Assembly (NCBI RefSeq): GCF_018101125.2
Contig: NZ_JAELVF020000001.1
Location: 2,546,147 to 2,610,146 of the forward strand
DNA length: 64,000 nt
Reading direction: 5' to 3'
DNA from: Streptomyces tardus
Lineage (GTDB): Bacteria; Actinomycetota; Actinomycetes; Streptomycetales; Streptomycetaceae
Shown here: positions 46,753 through 57,687 of the stretch, piece after piece
How positions within the stretch are numbered: position 1 is the stretch's first letter
Layout of the letters: each line of letters opens with the position of its first letter
Position numbers and translations under genes: made by a program
Notes under the pieces: model-generated
What the model was told of the DNA's origin: nothing
Databases searched by the model: none
Seen by the model: the letters and a program-made list of their open reading frames with translations, nothing else

Positions 46753-47067
46753 TCGGCCCGGGACCGACGACAACAGCGTGCCCCGCCTCCTCGGCTGGCG
46801 CGAAGCCACCGAGCGGGCGCTGTACGGACCGGACGGCTTCTTCGTACGGGAGGCGCCGTCGTCCCACTTCCGCACCTCCGTTCACGCCTCGCCGCGGTAC
46901 GCGCAGGCGGTCGCGGAGCTGCTGCGCCGAGTGGACGCGGCGCTCTGCGAACCGCCCGAACTGGACATGGTCGACGTCGGAGCCGGTCGCGGCGAGCTGC
47001 TGACCGGCGTGTTGGCGGCGGTACCGGAGGCACTGCGCCGCCGGCTGCGCCCCCTCGCGGTGGAGCG
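46753..47067 (+). pseudogene. Copy B: inverted truncated methyltransferase fragment
   Basis: Plus-strand copy of methyltransferase codons 1-103, inverted relative to the intact gene and separated from it by 25 bp (46728-46752). Its GTG start is GGG, so it has no start codon and no promoter copy; the frame runs into antisense sequence at the centre 47067/47068. Confidence 0.9.
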
Positions 47068-47389
47068 CGCTCCACCGCGAGGGGGCGCAGCCGGCGGCGC
47101 AGTGCCTCCGGTACCGCCGCCAACACGCCGGTCAGCAGCTCGCCGCGACCGGCTCCGACGTCGACCATGTCCAGTTCGGGCGGTTCGCAGAGCGCCGCGT
47201 CCACTCGGCGCAGCAGCTCCGCGACCGCCTGCGCGTACCGCGGCGAGGCGTGAACGGAGGTGCGGAAGTGGGACGACGGCGCCTCCCGTACGAAGAAGCC
47301 GTCCGGTCCGTACAGCGCCCGCTCGGTGGCTTCGCGCCAGCCGAGGAGGCGGGGCACGCTGTTGTCGTCGGTCACGGGCCGACCCTAGG
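47068..47389 (-). pseudogene. Copy C: direct truncated methyltransferase fragment with promoter
   Basis: Identical to 46413-46734 over 322 bp, including the GTG start (47375) and the TAGGGT box. It abuts copy B with no spacer, giving a perfect palindrome of 315-bp arms. Translated, it gives 103 normal residues then ~108 residues read antisense from copy B, stopping at 46740; the chimeric product is unlikely to be functional. Confidence 0.9.
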
Positions 47390-47584
47390 AGCACGCCGCC
47401 CCGCGCCCCGGGCCCCCCCCCGGACGGGCTCGGGACGCGGGTGGAGGGGCCGGACCGGGAACGAGTCGCGGGGTTGTCCGTTCACGGTCTTGTGCCGCAT
47501 CCACCCTGGGGAGTAGGCGGAGCCACCACGGATCGACCCCTCGACGGACCCGGGAGCCCGGAAGGGACGCCTACGCTGGGTGAC

Positions 47585-48793
47585 GTGAACCGGGTCTATG
47601 AGTTGCTGCGCAGGCACCCCACATGGGTGGACGGCTCGTGGGCTCTGGCCATCCTCGTGATCTGCGTGCCCTGGATCGCGAACCCGCCGGCCGGCGTCAT
47701 CGGCCCCGCCACCTGGCAGCGGGTCGCCGGCGCCGTGATCGCCGGTGCGCTCGCGCTGGTGGTGGCCCTGCGCCGTCGCCACCCGGAGCGAATGCTGCTG
47801 CTGGCGACGGTCGCCGGGCTCGCGCAGCTGGCCACCGACGCCTTTGTGCTGCCCGCCGACTTCGCTCTGCTGGTGATCGTCTACACCGTCGCCGCCCGCA
47901 CCGTCGTGTGGGCCTCGCGATACGCGCTGGTCTGCGCGCTGCTCGCCCCGCTGCTGGCGGTGATCCGCTGGCCCTCGGACGGGAGCAGTCTCCTCAGCAC
48001 CTTCGCGGAGGCGGCGTTCTACACCGTCTGCTTCGGATTCGCCTGGCTGCTCGGGGACTCGTTGCGCACCCGCCGCGCCTACTACGCGGAACTGGAGGCG
48101 CGCGCGTCCCGGTTGGAGCGCGAGCGGGCCGCCCAGTCGCAGGCGACGATAGCCGCCGAGCGCGCCCGCATCGCCCGCGAACTCCACGACGTGGTGGCGC
48201 ACAACGTCTCGGTCATGGTCGTCCAGGCCGACGGCGCCGCGTACGTGCTGGACACCGCGCCGGACCAGTCCCGGCAGGCGCTGGAGACCATCTCCACCAC
48301 AGGCCGACAGGCGCTCACCGAGATGCGCAGACTGCTCGGGGTGCTGCGCAGCGAGGACGCGCCGGCGAGCGAGTACGTGCCGCAGCCGAGCGTCGAGCAG
48401 CTCAGCGATCTGGTGGAGCAGGTGCGCGGGACGGGGATGATGGTCGACTTCACCGTCGAGGGCACCCCGAGGCCGCTGCCCAGCGGGGTCGAGCTGACCG
48501 CGTACCGGATCGTCCAGGAGGCGCTCACCAACACCCGCAAGCACGGCGGGCCGCACGTCGGCGCGACCGTGAGGCTGACCTACGGCGAGGGCGCGCTGAC
48601 GCTGCTGGCCGAGGACGACGGCCGCGGTTCGCCGGAGGAGCTGTACGAGGGCGGCGGGGCCGACGGGATGGGGCACGGCCTGATCGGTATGCGCGAGAGG
48701 ATCGGCATGGTCGGCGGCAGACTGGAGGCGGGCCCGCGTGCGGGCGGCGGCTTCCGGGTCTGTGCCGAGCTGCCGTTCCGGGGCGCGGCCTGA
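47585..48793 (+). CDS. Two-component sensor histidine kinase (NarL/DesK type)
   Basis: 402 residues. Four to five N-terminal membrane helices ([18 protein letters not shown] to [14 protein letters not shown]), a short coiled coil, HisKA_3 with phospho-acceptor His201 ([20 protein letters not shown]), then HATPase ([51 protein letters not shown]). The start codon is 7 nt after TACGCT, so probably leaderless. Cognate regulator 167 bp downstream. Signal unknown. Confidence 0.92.
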   Translation: MNRVYELLRRHPTWVDGSWALAILVICVPWIANPPAGVIGPATWQRVAGAVIAGALALVVALRRRHPERMLLLATVAGLAQLATDAFVLPADFALLVIVYTVAARTVVWASRYALVCALLAPLLAVIRWPSDGSSLLSTFAEAAFYTVCFGFAWLLGDSLRTRRAYYAELEARASRLERERAAQSQATIAAERARIARELHDVVAHNVSVMVVQADGAAYVLDTAPDQSRQALETISTTGRQALTEMRRLLGVLRSEDAPASEYVPQPSVEQLSDLVEQVRGTGMMVDFTVEGTPRPLPSGVELTAYRIVQEALTNTRKHGGPHVGATVRLTYGEGALTLLAEDDGRGSPEELYEGGGADGMGHGLIGMRERIGMVGGRLEAGPRAGGGFRVCAELPFRGAA

Positions 48794-48960
48794 CCCGCAC
48801 CCGCGGAACGCGCCGGCGCAGGCCGTCGCTCGGCCGGGATCGGCGCGGACCGGAACCGCAGGACGCGCGGCGCACGTTGACGAACGAAGAGAGACGGTCA
48901 CCGCCGGCGGCGGCCGACCGACCGCAGACCCGACCGACCGCAGACCCGGGAGAACGCCAC

Positions 48961-49644
48961 ATGACCGTCCGCATCATGCTCGTCGACGATCAGGTCCTGC
49001 TGCGCACCGGCTTCCGCATGGTGCTCGCCGCCCAGCAGGACATGGACGTGGTGGCGGAGGCGGCAGACGGAGCCGAGGCGCTGGAGCGGTTGCGCACCAC
49101 CACCGTCGACGTGGTGCTGATGGACATCCGGATGCCGAACGTCGACGGGGTCGAGGCCACCCGCCGCATCTGCGAGGAGGGGCAGGGTGGCCCGGGCGAT
49201 CCCAAGGTCCTGATCCTGACCACCTTCGACCTCGACGAGTACGCCTTCGCCGCGCTCAAGGCCGGCGCCAGCGGCTTCCTGCTCAAGGACGTACCGCCCG
49301 GCGAACTGCTCGCCGCGATCCGCTCGGTGCACAGCGGCGACGCAGTGGTGGCGCCCTCGACGACGAAGCGGTTGATCGACCAGTTCTCGCCGATGCTTCC
49401 GTCCTCCGGCCCCGAGCCGACGTCCAAGGAGATCCAGCGGCTGACCGGGCGGGAGCGCGAGGTGCTGGTGCTGATCTCCCAGGGCCTGTCGAACGGCGAG
49501 ATCGCCGCGAAGCTGGTGCTCTCGGAGGCGACCGTCAAGACCCACGTCGGGCGGATCCTCACCAAGCTGGAGGTGCGCGACCGCGTGCAGGCCGTGGTGC
49601 TGGCGTACGAGAGCGGTCTGGTGCGCGCCGGCGGCGGCGGCTGA
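48961..49644 (+). CDS. NarL/LuxR-family response regulator
   Basis: 227 residues: receiver domain (MLVDDQVLLRTGFRMVL, phospho-acceptor Asp55 in VVLMDIRMPN, ILTTFDLDEYAFAALKAGASGFLLKD) and LuxR-type helix-turn-helix (LTGREREVLVLISQGLSNGEIAAKLVLSEATVKTHVGRILTKL). ATG 48961 follows CCGGGAGA. Pairs with the kinase just upstream. Confidence 0.94.
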   Translation: MTVRIMLVDDQVLLRTGFRMVLAAQQDMDVVAEAADGAEALERLRTTTVDVVLMDIRMPNVDGVEATRRICEEGQGGPGDPKVLILTTFDLDEYAFAALKAGASGFLLKDVPPGELLAAIRSVHSGDAVVAPSTTKRLIDQFSPMLPSSGPEPTSKEIQRLTGREREVLVLISQGLSNGEIAAKLVLSEATVKTHVGRILTKLEVRDRVQAVVLAYESGLVRAGGGG

Positions 49645-49937
49645 GCGGTGCGTCCGCCGGGGCGCGAGCCGGGTGCGGCTGGCCCCGGTTCCGCAGGGGC
49701 GCGACGGACTCCGGTGCGCGCAGGGGGCGGTACGGCAGCCGGAGCGGCGGCGGTGCGGCTGGCGGCTCGGGAGGCGGTGCGTGCGGCGGTGCGGGAGGCG
49801 GTGCGTGCGGCGTGTGCGGGCCCTTCCGGGAGCGGCCCACGACCCCGGAAACGGGCCCGACTCCCACGACGTAGCATGGCTGCGAACGTCCGGTACCGAC
49901 CCATCAGCGCGGACTGGAACGGAAGGCGCAGCGCATC

Positions 49938-50846
49938 GTGAACGAAGCAGCACATCCGCAGGACCGCCCCGCCAGGCTCCGCGTCGGAGTCGTCGGCGTC
50001 GGCCGGGTGGGTGCGGCGCTGGCCGCGGCGCTCGCCCGTGCCGGGCACCGTCCGGTCGCCGCCTCCGGCGTCTCGGAGGCGTCCCGCGCCCGCGCCGCCG
50101 AACTCCTGCCGGACGTACCGCTGGTGGAGCCCGCCGAGGTGCTCGCCCGCGCCGAGCTCGTACTGCTGACCGTGCCCGACGACGCGCTCCCCGACCTGGT
50201 CCGCGGCCTCGCGGAGACCGGCGCGGTGCGTCCCGGGCAGCTGGTCGCGCACACCTCCGGACGGTACGGCGTCGGCGTCCTCGATCCCGTACTGCGGGCC
50301 GGCGGGCTGCCTCTGGCGCTGCACCCGGTGATGACGTTCACCGGCACCTCCGTCGACGTGCAGCGGTTGGGCGGCTGCGCCTTCGGCGTCACCGCTCCGG
50401 AGGAACTGCGGCTGGCCGCGCAGGCGCTGGTCATCGAGATGGGCGGCGAGCCCGAGTGGGTGCCCGAGGAGGTGCGACCGCTCTACCACGCGGCACTGTC
50501 ACTCGGCGCGAACTATCTGGTCACCCTGGTCGCCCAGGCCAAGGAGCTGCTGACCGCCGCCGGCGTCCAGTCGCCTGATCTGATGCTGGCCCCGCTGCTC
50601 GGTGCCGCGCTGGACAACTCGCTGCGTTCCGGCGACGCCGCGCTCACCGGCCCGGTCGCCCGCGGCGACGCCGGTACGGTCGCGGCGCACGTCGCCGAGC
50701 TGCGGCAGCACGCGCCCGGCATGGTGGCCGGCTATCTCGCGATGGCCCGTACGACCGCCGACCGGGCCCTTGCACAGGGGCTGTTGAAGCCGGAGCTGGC
50801 CGAGGACCTGCTGGATGTCCTCGCAGACGAGGAGTCCGCACGATGA
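49938..50846 (+). CDS. Rossmann / DUF2520 domain protein
   Basis: 302 residues: NAD(P)-binding [65 protein letters not shown], followed by DUF2520 ([58 protein letters not shown]). Related to 6-phosphogluconate/ketopantoate reductase-like folds. Always next to panC in actinobacteria; its ATGA overlap with panC suggests a role in pantothenate/CoA synthesis, but the reaction is unproven. GTG start at 49938. Confidence 0.88.
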   Translation: MNEAAHPQDRPARLRVGVVGVGRVGAALAAALARAGHRPVAASGVSEASRARAAELLPDVPLVEPAEVLARAELVLLTVPDDALPDLVRGLAETGAVRPGQLVAHTSGRYGVGVLDPVLRAGGLPLALHPVMTFTGTSVDVQRLGGCAFGVTAPEELRLAAQALVIEMGGEPEWVPEEVRPLYHAALSLGANYLVTLVAQAKELLTAAGVQSPDLMLAPLLGAALDNSLRSGDAALTGPVARGDAGTVAAHVAELRQHAPGMVAGYLAMARTTADRALAQGLLKPELAEDLLDVLADEESAR

Positions 50847-51793
50847 CCGATCCCGCCGCCGGAGCACCCGCCGCCGAGGCACCTGACGTCGACGCGTCCG
50901 CTGTCGTCGCGTCCGCCGGGGCTTCGGGCCACGGACCCGCCGCCGGGGCCGTGCTGCTGAAGGGGTTCGCCGAGCTCCGCGAGCAGCCCCGGCCCGCCGG
51001 CCGCCTCGCCGCGGTGATGACGATGGGCGCGTTGCACGAGGGCCACGCCGCGCTGATCCGCGCCGCCCGCGAACACGTCGGAGCCCGGGGCCGGGTCGTG
51101 GTCACCGTCTTCGTCAACCCGCTCCAGTTCGGGGCGGGCGAGGATCTGGACCGCTACCCGCGCACCCTGGACGCCGACCTCGCCCTCGCCGCGGCTGCCG
51201 GCGCGGACCTGGTGGTGGCACCGGCCGCCGAGGAGGTCTACCCGGGCGGCGAACCGCAGGTGCGGGTCAGCGCCGGGCCGATGGGCGACCGGCTGGAAGG
51301 CGCTTCGCGACCGGGCCACTTCGACGGCGTGCTCACTGTCGTGGCCAAGCTGCTGCACCTGACCGCCCCCGATGTCGCGCTGTACGGCGAGAAGGACGCC
51401 CAGCAGCTGGCGCTGATCGCGCGGATGGTGCGCGACCTCGACTTCCCGGTGGAGGTGCTGGGCGTACCGACCGTGCGGGAGCCGGACGGCCTCGCGCTCT
51501 CCAGCCGCAACCGCTACCTCTCCGAGGAGGAGCGCCGGCACGCCGCGGCGCTTTCCCGCGCACTGTTCGCCGCTCGTGGCGAGTCGGAGCCCGACGCCGT
51601 ACTGGCCCGTGCCCAGCGGGAGTTGGCCGGGGCATCGGGGCTGGAAATCGACTACGTCGCGCTCGTCGATCCCGCCACCTTCGCCGATGCCGCTGCCGAC
51701 CACCGGGGCGAGGCCGTGCTCGCGGTCGCCGCCCGGGTGGGCGCCACGCGCCTGATCGACAACGTCCGGCTCACCTTCGGCGGTCCGGCATGA
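50843..51793 (+). CDS. panC: Pantothenate synthetase
   Basis: 316 residues, with ~35 extra Ala-rich residues at the N-terminus. [24 protein letters not shown] (HIGH-like ATP motif), [73 protein letters not shown]. Joins pantoate and beta-alanine with ATP. Overlaps the genes on both sides (ATGA), in the operon DUF2520-panC-nadB-nadC-coaX. Confidence 0.95.
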   Translation: MTDPAAGAPAAEAPDVDASAVVASAGASGHGPAAGAVLLKGFAELREQPRPAGRLAAVMTMGALHEGHAALIRAAREHVGARGRVVVTVFVNPLQFGAGEDLDRYPRTLDADLALAAAAGADLVVAPAAEEVYPGGEPQVRVSAGPMGDRLEGASRPGHFDGVLTVVAKLLHLTAPDVALYGEKDAQQLALIARMVRDLDFPVEVLGVPTVREPDGLALSSRNRYLSEEERRHAAALSRALFAARGESEPDAVLARAQRELAGASGLEIDYVALVDPATFADAAADHRGEAVLAVAARVGATRLIDNVRLTFGGPA

Positions 51794-53790
51794 CCAGCGG
51801 CGACATACCCCCCGGAACCGACTCCGCCGTACGCCCCGACCCGGCGGTACGCCCCGGCTCCGCCGTACGGCTCGACGCGCCCGAGCCCAGCTGGGCGATC
51901 GACGCCGAGGTCGCACTCGTCGGCTCCGGCGTCGCCGGCCTCACCGCCGCCCTGCGCTGCGCCGCGGCCGGGCTGCGCACCGTCATCGTCACCAAAGCGC
52001 TGCTGGACGACGGGTCCACCCGCTGGGCGCAGGGCGGGATCGCCGCCGCGCTCGGCGAGGGCGACACCCCGGAGCAGCACCGGGACGACACCCTGGTCGC
52101 CGGCGCCGGCCTCTGCGACGAGAACGCCGTCCACACCCTGGTGACGGAAGGGCCGGACGCGGTACGCCGGTTGATCGCCTCCGGCGCCGTCTTCGACCCG
52201 GACGAGGACGGCGACGGGATCGCGCTGACCCGCGAGGGCGGACACCACCGCCGCCGCATCGCGCACGCCGGGGGCGACGCGACCGGAGCCGAGATCTCCC
52301 GGGCCCTGGTCGAGGCCGTACGGACCGTGCAGCGCGAGGGCACCGCCGCCGGCGGCACCATCGAGACGATCGAACACGCCCTGGTGCTCGACCTGTTGAA
52401 GGACGCCGGGGGCAACACCGCCGGGGTCTCGCTGCACGTCATGGGCGAGGGCAGGCACGACGGGGTCGGCGCGGTGCACGCACCCGCGGTCGTCCTCGCC
52501 ACCGGCGGCATGGGGCAGATCTTCTCCGCCACCACCAACCCGGCCGTCTCCACCGGGGACGGCGTCGCCCTCGCGCTGCGGGCCGGCGCGCAGATCAGCG
52601 ATCTGGAGTTCGTCCAGTTCCACCCGACGGTGCTCTATCTCGGGCCGGACGCCGAGGGCCAGCAGCCGCTGATCTCCGAGGCGGTGCGCGGCGAGGGCGC
52701 GAAGCTGGTCGACGCAGACGGCGAACGCTTCATGGTCGGCCGGCACGAGCTGGCCGAACTGGCCCCGCGCGACATCGTCGCCAAGGGCATCATGCGCCGC
52801 TGCCAGGAGCAGGGCGCCGAGCACATGTACCTCGACGGCAGGCACTTCGGCGCCCGGATGTGGCAGGAGCGCTTCCCCACCATCCTGGCCGCCTGCCGCA
52901 CCCACGGATTCGATCCGGTGACCGAGCCGATCCCGGTCGCACCCGCCGCGCACTACGCCTCCGGCGGCGTCCGTACCGACCTCGACGGCCGCACCACCGT
53001 GCCGGGCCTGTACGCCTGTGGCGAGGTCGCCTGCACCGGCGTGCACGGCGCCAACCGGCTGGCCTCCAACTCGCTGCTGGAGGGCCTGGTCTTCGCCGAA
53101 CGCATCGCCGCCGACCTCACCGCCGATTTCCGTGCCGGACGGCTGCGAGCGGGTGCGCCGGTCACCGACCGGGCGGTGGTGCAGCTGCCTGCGGCTGAGC
53201 TGCGCACCGCGATCCAGCGCACCATGACCGAGGGCGCCGGCGTACTGCGCTCCGCCGCCAGCCTCGCCGCCGCCGCCCGCCGCCTCGCCGCCCTCCGCCC
53301 GCCGGCCGGGTCGGCCGGGTCGGCCGTGCCCGTTGTGCCGGCCGGGCCCCGAAGTGCCGACGGCGCCGGGTGCGGGCCCGCCGAGCCGGGAACGCAGACT
53401 TGGGAGACCGCGAACCTGCTGCTCGTCGCCGAGGTTCTCGTACGGGCGGCCACCGAGCGCGAGGAGACCCGCGGCTGCCACTGGCGGGAGGATTTCCCGG
53501 ATCGGGACGACGGGCAGTGGCGCCGCCATCTCGTCGCTACCCTCGATCACAGTGCGGATCGAACCGGCTCCGCGCGCCCGGTGCTGCGAACCACCGGGTC
53601 GACCGCCTTCCCGCCGGTGCGCACCACGCACCCGGCCGCCACCGAGCAGCCCGCCACCGAGCAGACCGGCACCGAACCGCTCGGCACCGAACCGCTCGGC
53701 ACCGAGCAGCACAGCGCCACCGACACCCGTTCCGCCCCGGGCCGTTCCACCGACGCCCGAGCCGCCGACCACGCAGCCGCCCAGGAGTAG
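51790..53790 (+). CDS. nadB: L-aspartate oxidase
   Basis: 666 residues, longer than typical NadB (about 540). FAD site [60 protein letters not shown], substrate/flavin motif [23 protein letters not shown] and [35 protein letters not shown]. First step of NAD synthesis (aspartate to iminoaspartate). The N-terminus has 18-bp repeats ([15 protein letters not shown]) and the last ~70 residues are Thr/Pro/Glu-rich 15-bp repeats ([13 protein letters not shown]), probably disordered. nadA is not in the window. Confidence 0.95.
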   Translation: MTSGDIPPGTDSAVRPDPAVRPGSAVRLDAPEPSWAIDAEVALVGSGVAGLTAALRCAAAGLRTVIVTKALLDDGSTRWAQGGIAAALGEGDTPEQHRDDTLVAGAGLCDENAVHTLVTEGPDAVRRLIASGAVFDPDEDGDGIALTREGGHHRRRIAHAGGDATGAEISRALVEAVRTVQREGTAAGGTIETIEHALVLDLLKDAGGNTAGVSLHVMGEGRHDGVGAVHAPAVVLATGGMGQIFSATTNPAVSTGDGVALALRAGAQISDLEFVQFHPTVLYLGPDAEGQQPLISEAVRGEGAKLVDADGERFMVGRHELAELAPRDIVAKGIMRRCQEQGAEHMYLDGRHFGARMWQERFPTILAACRTHGFDPVTEPIPVAPAAHYASGGVRTDLDGRTTVPGLYACGEVACTGVHGANRLASNSLLEGLVFAERIAADLTADFRAGRLRAGAPVTDRAVVQLPAAELRTAIQRTMTEGAGVLRSAASLAAAARRLAALRPPAGSAGSAVPVVPAGPRSADGAGCGPAEPGTQTWETANLLLVAEVLVRAATEREETRGCHWREDFPDRDDGQWRRHLVATLDHSADRTGSARPVLRTTGSTAFPPVRTTHPAATEQPATEQTGTEPLGTEPLGTEQHSATDTRSAPGRSTDARAADHAAAQE

Positions 53791-53792
53791 CA

Positions 53793-54839
53793 GTGACCCC
53801 CAACGACCAGCCCGCCCCCGCCGACGCCGGCGACCCGTCCCCGGACCGACTGCCCCTGCTCGACGCGGAGTCGGACCGGCAGCCCGGCTGCGGCGAGGGC
53901 TGCGGCTGCGCGGACGGCGAGGTGGACGAGGAGAGCGGCCTCGACCCGGCGCTCGTGGAGGTGCTGTACGCCGACGGACTCGACCCGCTGCTGGTGGAGG
54001 ACATCGCGCTGGTCGCCCTCGCGGAGGACCAGGACGAGCACGGCACCGGCGACGTCACCACGCTCGCCACCATCGCCGAGGACGCGGTGTCCGTCGGCGA
54101 TTTCACGGCCCGTCAGGCCGGCACGGTAGCCGGTCTGCACATCGCCGAGGCGGTGCTGTCTGTCGCCGCGACCGCGGATCTGGAGGTCGAACGGCACGTG
54201 GCCGACGGGGACCGGGTGGAGGCGGGGCAGCGGCTGCTGACCGTACGCACCCGTACCCGCGATCTGCTCGTCGGTGAGCGTCCCGCGCTCAACCTGCTGT
54301 GCCGCCTCTCCGGCGTCGCCACCGCCACCCGCGCCTGGGTCGACGCGCTGGAGGGCACCGGGGCGACCGTGCGGGACACCCGCAAGACCACCCCCGGGCT
54401 GCGAGCCCTGGAGAAGTTCGCGGTCCGCTGCGGAGGTGGCGAGAACCACCGGATGTCGCTCTCCGACGCCGCGCTGATCAAGGACAACCACGTCGTCGCG
54501 GCCGGCGGGGTGACCGCAGCCTTCAAGGCCGTACGGACCGCCTACCCCGACCTGCCCGTCGAGGTGGAGGTGGACCGGCTGGACCAGATCGAGCCGGTGC
54601 TCGCCGAGGGCGCCGACCTGATCCTGCTGGACAACTTCACCCCCGCCCGCACCGCCGAGGCCGTCGCGCTGGTCGCCGGACGGGCGCGGCTGGAGTCCTC
54701 GGGCGGTCTCACGCTGGCCAACGCCCAGGAGTACGGCCGCACCGGTGTCGACCACATCGCGGTCGGGGCGCTGACCCACTCCGCGCCGATCCTGGACATC
54801 GGCCTGGACCTGCGCGAGTCCGCCGACGGGGGGAACTGA
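53793..54839 (+). CDS. nadC: Nicotinate-nucleotide pyrophosphorylase (carboxylating)
   Basis: 348 residues. After a ~55-residue extension containing a Cys cluster (GCGEGCGCADGE), the QPRTase domain follows: EDQDEHGTGDVTTLAT, LNLLCRLSGVATATRAWVDAL, VRDTRKTTPGLRALEKFAVRCGGGENHRMSLSDAALIKDNHV, VEVEVDRLDQIEPVL, ILLDNFTP, ESSGGLTLANAQEYGRTGVDHIAVGALTHSA. Quinolinate plus PRPP to nicotinate mononucleotide. GTG 53793 has CAGGAG 7 nt upstream. The Cys cluster is not part of the family's catalytic domain. Confidence 0.95.
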   Translation: MTPNDQPAPADAGDPSPDRLPLLDAESDRQPGCGEGCGCADGEVDEESGLDPALVEVLYADGLDPLLVEDIALVALAEDQDEHGTGDVTTLATIAEDAVSVGDFTARQAGTVAGLHIAEAVLSVAATADLEVERHVADGDRVEAGQRLLTVRTRTRDLLVGERPALNLLCRLSGVATATRAWVDALEGTGATVRDTRKTTPGLRALEKFAVRCGGGENHRMSLSDAALIKDNHVVAAGGVTAAFKAVRTAYPDLPVEVEVDRLDQIEPVLAEGADLILLDNFTPARTAEAVALVAGRARLESSGGLTLANAQEYGRTGVDHIAVGALTHSAPILDIGLDLRESADGGN

Positions 54840-54841
54840 CC

Positions 54842-55648
<807 letters not shown>

Positions 55649-55953
55649 CCGTCCCGCCCGAAGCTGCCCTGGCTGCCCGGCCCCGGCCCGCCCGCTGCCC
55701 GGCCCTTGCCCCGCCCGCTGCTCCGGCCCGCCCGCTGTTGTCGGCCGAGGCCGAGGCCGAGGGCGCTGGCGGCTGCCGCCCGTCGCGCGCGCCCGGCAGG
55801 CCCGGCCCGGCCCGCGGACACCCGTACGGCCGGGCCGCCGCCCGGGGACGCCCCGGCTCCCCGGCCGTCCAGGGCGCCCGGCCGGGCTGTGCGGAGTGGA
55901 CAGCGAGCGCGTGGTTCGAGCCATTTCGTCCGATTAGCGCCTATCGTCGGCCT
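55649..55953. other. GC-rich intergenic region after coaX
   Basis: 305 bp dominated by CCCGGCCCGCCCGCTG-like words (imperfect 15-20-bp repeats at 55680-55740). No gene; TATCGT at 55942-55947 is the -10 of the next gene. Confidence 0.55.
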
Positions 55954-56829
55954 ATGCCCATTCCACATGGCTCCCGAGGCGGTATGGCCTTCAGCGCGGA
56001 CGAGCTGCGCGTACTGCGGCGTGCCCTGGAAGCAGTGGTGCGGCCCGCGCTCGTACCGGATCGCGAGGTCCGCGCCTGCCACCGCCTCGCCCGGGCGGTG
56101 GACCGGGCGGCCGCCGAGGCCGCCCGCGAACGTGCTTTCCTCGTCGCTGATCTGGGCCGCTACCGTGCCGCCCTCCCCGGCTCCGCCCGCGGCTATCTGG
56201 AACGCCTCGACGAGGCGCTGAGCGCCGGTTGCACGCCCGCCCCCGACGACATCGCGAGCCTGCGTCGCATCGCCTCCGGTGCGGCAGGTCGCACCGGAGG
56301 CCGGGAACAGGCCCGTCGCCTGCTCGGGCGGCTCTCCACCGGGCGCGCAGCCGTGCCCGGACGCCGCGAGGGGAGCGCCCGCCACCTCCTCGTCGTCCCG
56401 AGCGGCCTCGCCGGGGGCGTGCCCTCCCCCTGCCTCTACGGCAGGGGGAGGGCCGTACCCGGTTCCCGTCCGGCGGCCCTCGACGGGCCCCGTCCCGGTC
56501 CTGCGGGCAGCCCCGCGTCCGACCGCACCCCGGGCCCCGGCCGCGCCGCCCGCGAAGCCGAAACCGACCACATCGCCGATCTCCGCGACGACACAGACAA
56601 GGACGGTGGGGAACACATGGCTGCCAAGGAAAGCGACGACCGCGAGCGCACCCCGCGCCCCGCGCCCGGCCCGGGCCCCAAGTCCCCCGGGCCCTCCGGC
56701 CCGCGGCCGACGAGGCCGGTACCGACGCCGGGCGAGGTCTTCCCGCCCCGCCGCCGGCCCAAGCCCCCGCCCGGCGACCGGGCGCTCCCGCCCGAGGAGC
56801 GGGCCCGGGCGGACGCCCTGTCCGCCTGA
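55954..56829 (+). CDS. Hypothetical protein, Arg/Pro/Gly-rich
   Basis: 291 residues. Residues ~10-120 are a helical, conserved-looking domain (FSADELRVLRRALEAVVRPALVPDREVRACHRLARAVDRAAAEAARERAFLVADLGRYRAALPGSARGYLERLDEAL, cited in parts); the rest is Arg/Pro/Gly-rich and probably disordered, ending PPEERARADALSA. ATG 55954 is exactly 6 nt after TATCGT (leaderless pattern). No known family. Third-position GC supports coding throughout, but the two halves could be separate genes. Confidence 0.65.
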   Translation: MPIPHGSRGGMAFSADELRVLRRALEAVVRPALVPDREVRACHRLARAVDRAAAEAARERAFLVADLGRYRAALPGSARGYLERLDEALSAGCTPAPDDIASLRRIASGAAGRTGGREQARRLLGRLSTGRAAVPGRREGSARHLLVVPSGLAGGVPSPCLYGRGRAVPGSRPAALDGPRPGPAGSPASDRTPGPGRAAREAETDHIADLRDDTDKDGGEHMAAKESDDRERTPRPAPGPGPKSPGPSGPRPTRPVPTPGEVFPPRRRPKPPPGDRALPPEERARADALSA

Positions 56830-57019
56830 GCGCCCCGCACCGCGGCCGAGGATCGGCCCGACCGCACACTCGCAAGCCGTACGCGCCGCCGCGCGGGCCC
56901 GCTCGTCAGGGGCCCGCGCGGCGGCGTTCCGGTGCTGGCCTACTCTGGAGCCCGGACCCCCGGTGCGTTGTGCGCGGCAGGTCCGCAGACAGCAGGTACC
57001 GCAGCAGGAGGCCGGAGCA

Positions 57020-57208
57020 ATGGACTACATCGCCGCACTGACCCCCTCCGTGGTGATGGCCATCGCCTTCATCGCGCTGATCGTGACGATCGTCAAGACG
57101 CAGGGCGGGCCGAACAAGTCCAAGGAGGACGCCGCCGTCGACGCCGCCTTCGCGCGCGCCGAGGCGAACCGCCGCGAGAGCGCGGCCGGTGGCGGCCCCG
57201 CGGCCTGA
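57020..57208 (+). CDS. Small single-pass membrane protein
   Basis: 62 residues: one N-terminal membrane helix (YIAALTPSVVMAIAFIALIVTIV) and a charged cytosolic tail (KSKEDAAVDAAFARAEANRRES). AGGAGG-type ribosome-binding site 10 nt before ATG 57020. No known function; it precedes the BlaI-type regulator. Confidence 0.75.
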   Translation: MDYIAALTPSVVMAIAFIALIVTIVKTQGGPNKSKEDAAVDAAFARAEANRRESAAGGGPAA

Positions 57209-57285
57209 GCCGTCCCCTCGCCGGTTGCCGCACGTACGGCGTCCGCGGCCGTGCCGCGTGTTGCCCGCGGCCATATCCTTCTGCT

Positions 57286-57678
57286 GTGCCGCGACCACTG
57301 GGTGACCTCGAAGACACCGTGATGACGCGGGTGTGGGAGTGGAACCGCCCGGTCACCGTCCGAGAAGTCCTGGAGGATCTCCAGCAGGGGCGGCAGATCG
57401 CCTACACGACCGTGATGACCGTCATGGACAACCTTCACCAGAAGGGATGGCTCAGACGGGAGCAGGAGGGGCGCGCCTATCGATATGAGGCCGTCTCCAC
57501 CCGCGCCGCTTATGCGGCCGCGCTGATGAACGAGGCATGGTCGGAGAGCGACAACCCGGCCGCCGCACTGGTCGCCTTCTTCGGCATGATGTCGCCGCGA
57601 CAGACCGAAGCCCTGCGAGATGCCCTGCGCGTCGTGCAACTCAATGGCGAACGTCTGACCGAACCGGGTGAGCGATAG
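57286..57678 (+). CDS. BlaI/MecI/CopY-family transcriptional regulator
   Basis: 130 residues: PLGDLEDTVMTRVWEWNRPVTVREVLEDLQQGRQIAYTTVMTVMDNLHQKGWLRREQEGRAYRYEAV is the winged helix of the Penicillinase_R family; helical dimerisation tail. GTG 57286 is 6 nt after TATCCT with no Shine-Dalgarno: leaderless. No BlaR-type sensor or beta-lactamase gene is in the window. Confidence 0.9.
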   Translation: MPRPLGDLEDTVMTRVWEWNRPVTVREVLEDLQQGRQIAYTTVMTVMDNLHQKGWLRREQEGRAYRYEAVSTRAAYAAALMNEAWSESDNPAAALVAFFGMMSPRQTEALRDALRVVQLNGERLTEPGER

Positions 57679-57687
57679 CGTTCCCCC

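Noticed and set aside
46740-47375. A second methyltransferase gene
   Set aside because: Only the first 103 residues are real; the rest is antisense of copy B, so it is listed as a pseudogene.
45557-48793. Single 1078-codon open frame across the inverted repeat into the histidine kinase
   Set aside because: Most of it is antisense to the methyltransferase or read through the palindrome; the kinase starts at 47585.
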